From NCBI GenBank assembly GCA_026027325.1, contig JAMSLZ010000005.1, positions 1,178,001-1,242,000 on the forward strand: a DNA stretch of 64,000 nt. The letters run 5' to 3'. Source of the stretch: Actinomucor elegans (lineage: Eukaryota > Mucoromycota > Mucoromycetes > Mucorales > Mucoraceae). Each line of letters starts with the position of its first letter. Position 1 is the first letter of the stretch. This document shows, piece by piece, positions 59,675-64,000 of the stretch. The notes beneath the pieces were generated by a model that saw nothing but the letters and a program-made list of their open reading frames with translations, made no database searches and had not been told where the DNA came from. The translations under genes and the position numbers were made by a program.

Positions 59675-62600
59675 TATGTATGTATTTAAAAGGTGATGAA
59701 AAGAAAGAAGAAGGATTTACAGATTCTGTTTTTTTTATACCTTACACGTCGGAGATGTAAGATCATTTCATTTTATTGGCGGTTCCTGGGATTGCGCCAT
59801 AAGATAGTCCAATTCGTTTTTGGCCCGGCTGGTGCACAGAGATCCTGCCCAACTGTTTGGACCAAAGGTGATGAACAGTTATATACGATCTTGTATTATA
59901 AAAAGTTACACGTAAACGAAAAGAATCTGTTTGAGTGACAGTAATAACACAACTTGACCATAAAATGGCGCCTTAGTATCTATTATACCATCCATTAAAA
60001 TCACTAATTAGATGATAGTATCTTCTATACTTGTATTTATATGCAAAAAAAAAAAGAAGAGTGTACAAAAGTGATTTCACAGCAGGATTGGTGTTTACTG
60101 TTACAAGGTCCATGTTCAGATATTGCTATATATCTGGGTACATATAAAATTTAGAAAAGATTTATCGCTCTCTTTTTCTACTGTATTGAATTTGTCTCGA
60201 GCCTATCTAAAAAGCCTAGATAGAAGCACACCTAAACATTCACAACATCTATTACACCATAATCTGTCCAGCCTAATACCCAAATGGATCAGCATTGTTT
60301 TTAATATTATATTCTCTCAAAGTCTGTAAACCAGCTACTTATTTTTTTTTTTACTGAATGAATAATTTTCAGAGACCAGTATCTTTCATTAGGGTCGTAA
60401 ATGATTGTAAAATACCTTTTATGAAATATGTTAGTACGTACTGGTTCTTTTTACTTTGCAGGAACTTGAAAAAAACAAGTTCAATTCGTCAGTAAAAGAT
60501 CTGAAGCCACTTCTCAGATCGATGGGTTCCTGTATCGAAGCAGACAGAGCGAGATAGAGCAATGCAAACGCAATGTCGACCCACTTATTCTCAACGGTAT
60601 CCACTCAATATGCAAAATGCAATCTTCATCACTGGCTTATAACAGAAAGTACTAGTCTTAAGCATTCAAAAGTGATTGAATAAATGATATCCCGCTCATC
60701 ATGTCAGCAAAGCCGTACATGTACCACCATATTGATGTAAACGTTGATCTAGTACGGAACAAAACATGGTTCTCAATCAAATATTTTGCCAATTACCTAC
60801 AGCTATTACATTATAATGCATTGGGATGGCTTAGCGCTTTCAGAAACTCTTGTATTTCAAACCGTTTAATCCACCATACCAACAAGCTTTAACCCAAAGA
60901 CAAGCACTTCAATTTTTAACGTAGGATTTATAAACATACCATAGGCCAGAAAATCACATATGTATGTTCTGATTTACTTTTTCCTTCCAGCTTGATCCAC
61001 GATAATTGATATACAGTTAATAGCCTAGTAATTAGTACAAAATGGTTAAATACTATCCTGTTGATGGAAACAGATGTCCTTGTGAGGTTATAAGAAAATA
61101 AAATGATAAAGATCCACGCTGTTAATTAGGCGAATAAAATAAAAGTTTGGTGCAGAAAGTCATTTTGGGTAATAAAAAAAAAGTATTAACCATGCGTCAT
61201 TATGCCGCAATTTAAACAGAAGTTTGTAGATCATTGGATTCAGATTACATCAAGCACATTCTAATGATTGTTGCTTGTACTAAAACTTTGAATCTATTGG
61301 AATCGAATGAATATGCTATTGCACACACTAGAATCTATAATAGCTGTAATGAGTGTATTATAATGTTAACTAGTAAAGAGCGAATGTATTGTATGACATA
61401 CTAATAGATATAGAACAAATAATGAATCAAATGTATAGTCTAAAATAAACAGTACGGAACTAGTTTTCGTCAAAATACGATATACTGATCTCTAGTCGAT
61501 GATGTCTGTATCATTGGTATATAAAAGTAAATGCTTTTTTTTGTCTGATTGGCTATGATTTATATTGTAACGATCTGCAAAATCTGATTTTTGTTGGAAA
61601 ATAAAATCTCATTCATCATAGTCCTAACGCAATGCTTGTAACTTTTTTTTTTGGGCGGAGGGGGGGGGGAACTAGATGATCGCCTACAAAAGTTTGCTGA
61701 GCTAAAAAGAAGTGATTCATCCCTAAAATTTTATCAGATTTTACTATGACCATATTAGTTTCCCACTTCTAAATACATACATAATTTCTGTTTGACTGAC
61801 TTGAAAAGAATAGCGACCAGGCCAGTAGAGCTTGCTTTGCACTTGGTCCTTAGTTTGATGCAGCCTTTATGGATATTTTTGCACCACTTGTAGTCATGAA
61901 TCCAGAAAATACTTCAAAGCCATATTCATTATGATTGATGATCATGCCACTTAAAGACAACCCTGCTGCTGCAATCTTTTTGACCGACTTATTATTATAA
62001 TTTGGAAATAATCCACATAAAGAAATGAAGATTGCACGAGTAAAGCTAATAGAAAAAGAATAATGAGCAACACATAAACGTAAAGAAACTTGGTATGATT
62101 TTATATGCATATTCTATCTATCATAGCAAATAAATCAGAGTATGTCAAATGTAAATCTCGATAAAACGCCTTTTATAAAACAGAGACAAAGCTTTGGGAT
62201 ATAGGCGTTTGTTGGACGGGATACATAATATTCATTATGCATCAACATAATGCTTTAGCAGAAGAAAGCTCCAGATAATACCGATCAGTAAATATTTTTA
62301 CTCTCTTAGGCAATAGTTTTCTTTTTGTTCTCTTATAGCGCCTATATTATTCCAAAGAGGGTCACATTAGCTATAAATTTGATTATAGTGATAAAGTGCA
62401 GATTTTAAAATCGTGGTCCCTTATATGATGATTTCAATGGTTGGCTATAAAACTTCAGCCTCTGGACTCAATAAACGCTCGGTCATATGTGATTAAAACG
62501 AGCTGCTGTATCAATTTCAATTTCAATCTCAGCTTGTTCTTGATTGTTTTGTTTATTGAAATTCAAAGACGATGACATGGAGGTTCACAGTTTTCTTTTA

Positions 62601-63116
62601 TCAGATTAACGCAACAGTGACTGATCTTTTCATAGGACTTTCAAATATAAGGTTCAATTAGTTCAGATATACTTTCAAATGGGTATTATAGAGGCAGATT
62701 ATATTTTACGCGTTGCATACAAAAAAAAGAGAGTGATGGTTAATCCAATACCCAGTCGCTGAATAAGAATCAACTGTGGATCTTTTAGAAAATAGCCACG
62801 GCAACGAACAGATAGAAAATATACATATATGTTTATACTTAGAAGCCTAGACATTTGACGCGTACATGTTCGTTAAGACAGAGAAGTTCATTTACAGTGG
62901 TTGGTAAACACTTTGGTTTTTCCAAAGACTATTTTATATCTCGTAACTAGATGGATCCTATGGTTTAGTGAGTTCAGATAGCGGCGACAACCATATCTTA
63001 ATATAGTAATAACGTATTTTTTTATCGCTTGTATATAAGGCCCATCATGAGACTCTGCTTCTTTTCTTCTCCTTTCTTATCTTTTTTTTCTTTCTTCCTT
63101 TCTGACAAAGTTAACC
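59675..63116. other. Large intergenic region, no gene recognised
   Basis: 3.4 kb, AT-rich, with a G10 run near 61660. Candidate frames, e.g. 61850-62110 on the minus strand, have no recognisable content. A weak fragment like the repeat head lies near 62476-62512. The final 60 bases before 63117 are pyrimidine-rich promoter sequence. Confidence 0.5.
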
Positions 63117-64000
63117 ATGGCAAACAAGACCAACTATAGTTCTATTCCTGATGATCCAGAGAGATCGGTACCTCAAAAGCCAATTCCAGCTTATGTACGT
63201 GTTGTCTATGATAATAAAAAAAAAAATCTATCCGAGAACTAACACAGCAAGCAGAAAAAGAGAATCAATCTGATTGTAGGTGCAGCTATTATTGGTATTG
63301 CTGGAGCAATTATTATTACTTCCACTGTGTTATTAGGGAAAAAAGTCGATCCAGGTAATATTTGTTTTCATCAGATAACATGATGAAGTATAGCTTATTT
63401 TTTTGGGTTTCCGCGCGTAGTTCCCAAGAAAAACGTGATCATGATGATCAGTGATGGCTTTGGACCTGCTTCAGAGACCTTTGCCAGACAGTATTATACC
63501 TGGCTGGGTGAAAGGGAAGTCAAGACGATGTTGCCATTGGATGAGATCCACGTTGGACAAAGTCGTACGCAAAGTTCGTCTAGTTTAGTTACTGATAGTG
63601 CTGCGGGAGCTACTGCATTTTCTTGCGCTCAAAAATCTTACAATGGTGCCATTGGAGGTAGGTTTATTTGTATATGTATATTCAGCGTGCATTATCTAAT
63701 CCGCTTCAAGTTGATCCAAAGGAAATACCTTGTGGAACAGTTTTGGAATCTGCAAAAGTTCATCAAGATATGCTTACTGGTTTAGTCGTTACATCTCGTA
63801 TTACACACGCGACTCCTGCAGCATTTTCTGCTCACGTCGGCTGGCGCGATTGGGAAAATCAGATTGCAGAACAGCAGATTGGACATAACCCATTGGGTCG
63901 CACGGTTGACTTGATGTTTGGCGGCGGTGCTTGTGAATTCACCAGAAACTCTTCTGCCGGTAGTTGTCGTGCTGATGATCGCGATTTATTTGCTGAAGCA
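63117..64000 (+). CDS. PHO8: Alkaline phosphatase, PHO8-like, 5' part (C-terminus off the right edge)
   Basis: Metal-dependent phosphomonoesterase of the vacuole/membrane. Exons 63117-63194, about 63252-63354, 63421-63657 and 63711-64000 (partial). A short cytosolic tail precedes a TM helix (INLIVGAAIIGIAGAIIITS), giving type II topology as in yeast Pho8. Catalytic-domain motifs: NVIMMISDGFGPAS with the metal-binding Asp, and TDSAAGATAFSCAQKSYNGAI containing the nucleophilic Ser. The fourth exon begins VDPKEIPCGTVLESAK and continues with TSRITHATPAAFSAHVGWRD and DLMFGGGACEF. The second exon's acceptor could be CAG|AAA or AAG|CAG; both keep frame. Zinc-binding His residues near the C-terminus lie outside the window. 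Confidence 0.93.

Overview
This window is nuclear DNA of a filamentous fungus, most likely an early-diverging Mucoromycota species (Mucorales-like). The evidence is AT-rich intergenic DNA, dense protein genes with many phase-changing introns of about 50-70 nt with GT..AG ends, branch sites close to CTAAC/TACTAAC, and a gene set that is purely eukaryotic and fungal (RPS19, MAF1, Rim2-type carrier, PHO84-type transporter, PHO8-type phosphatase, CipC/DUF3759, APS kinase). The species assignment is inference. I found no bacterial-type operon, CRISPR array or convincing tRNA/rRNA gene. Gene models were joined by hand. For every complete gene the summed exon length is a multiple of three.

Layout. 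1-1.2 kb: the 5' part of a RhoGAP gene (-), running off the left edge. 1.5-2.1 kb: a small RPA-like zinc-ribbon/OB protein (+). 3.5-4.5 kb: RPS19 (+). 4.9-6.7 kb: a STE20-family kinase (-). 7.2-10.4 kb: a serine/charged hypothetical gene and a probably mitochondrial OLA1/YchF ATPase (-). 11.6-14.0 kb: a glutamate-carboxypeptidase-II-like membrane protein that has lost catalytic residues (-). 15.5-18.4 kb: divergent F-box/LRR-like (-) and UBX (+) genes. 19.3-20.3 kb: a pseudogene whose intact paralogue lies at 46.9-48.1 kb. 21.9-26.9 kb: CipC-like, methionine aminopeptidase 1 and SRA1-like genes (all -). 28.9-32.6 kb: isochorismatase-like hydrolase and pyrimidine-nucleotide carrier (-). 34.4-39.2 kb: NuiA-like protein and a transmembrane PDI (+). 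41.2-44.2 kb: Q/P/S-rich hypothetical and phosphate permease (-). 46.9-48.1 kb: unknown multi-pass membrane protein (-). 50.5-54.0 kb: triosephosphate isomerase, C2H2 factor and MAF1 (all -). 55.8-57.5 kb: a Lys-rich tandem-repeat protein (-). 58.9-59.7 kb: APS kinase (-). 63.1-64 kb: the start of an alkaline phosphatase (+), running off the right edge.

The genes are ordinary core genome and do not form one visible pathway. PHO84- and PHO8-type genes are both present but 19 kb apart. The less ordinary content is: (i) a degenerate ~90-bp dispersed repeat with a GATCTATAGATC-like end, seen about 20 times in both orientations and only between genes; (ii) an intact/decayed pair of an unrecognised membrane-protein family; (iii) a eukaryotic NuiA-type nuclease-inhibitor homologue; (iv) a probable pseudo-peptidase; (v) several microexons (7, 14, 16 and 18 nt), one apparently followed by a GC-AG intron. 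None of these is proven to be a new system. The repeat family and the membrane-protein pair are the best candidates for undescribed biology.
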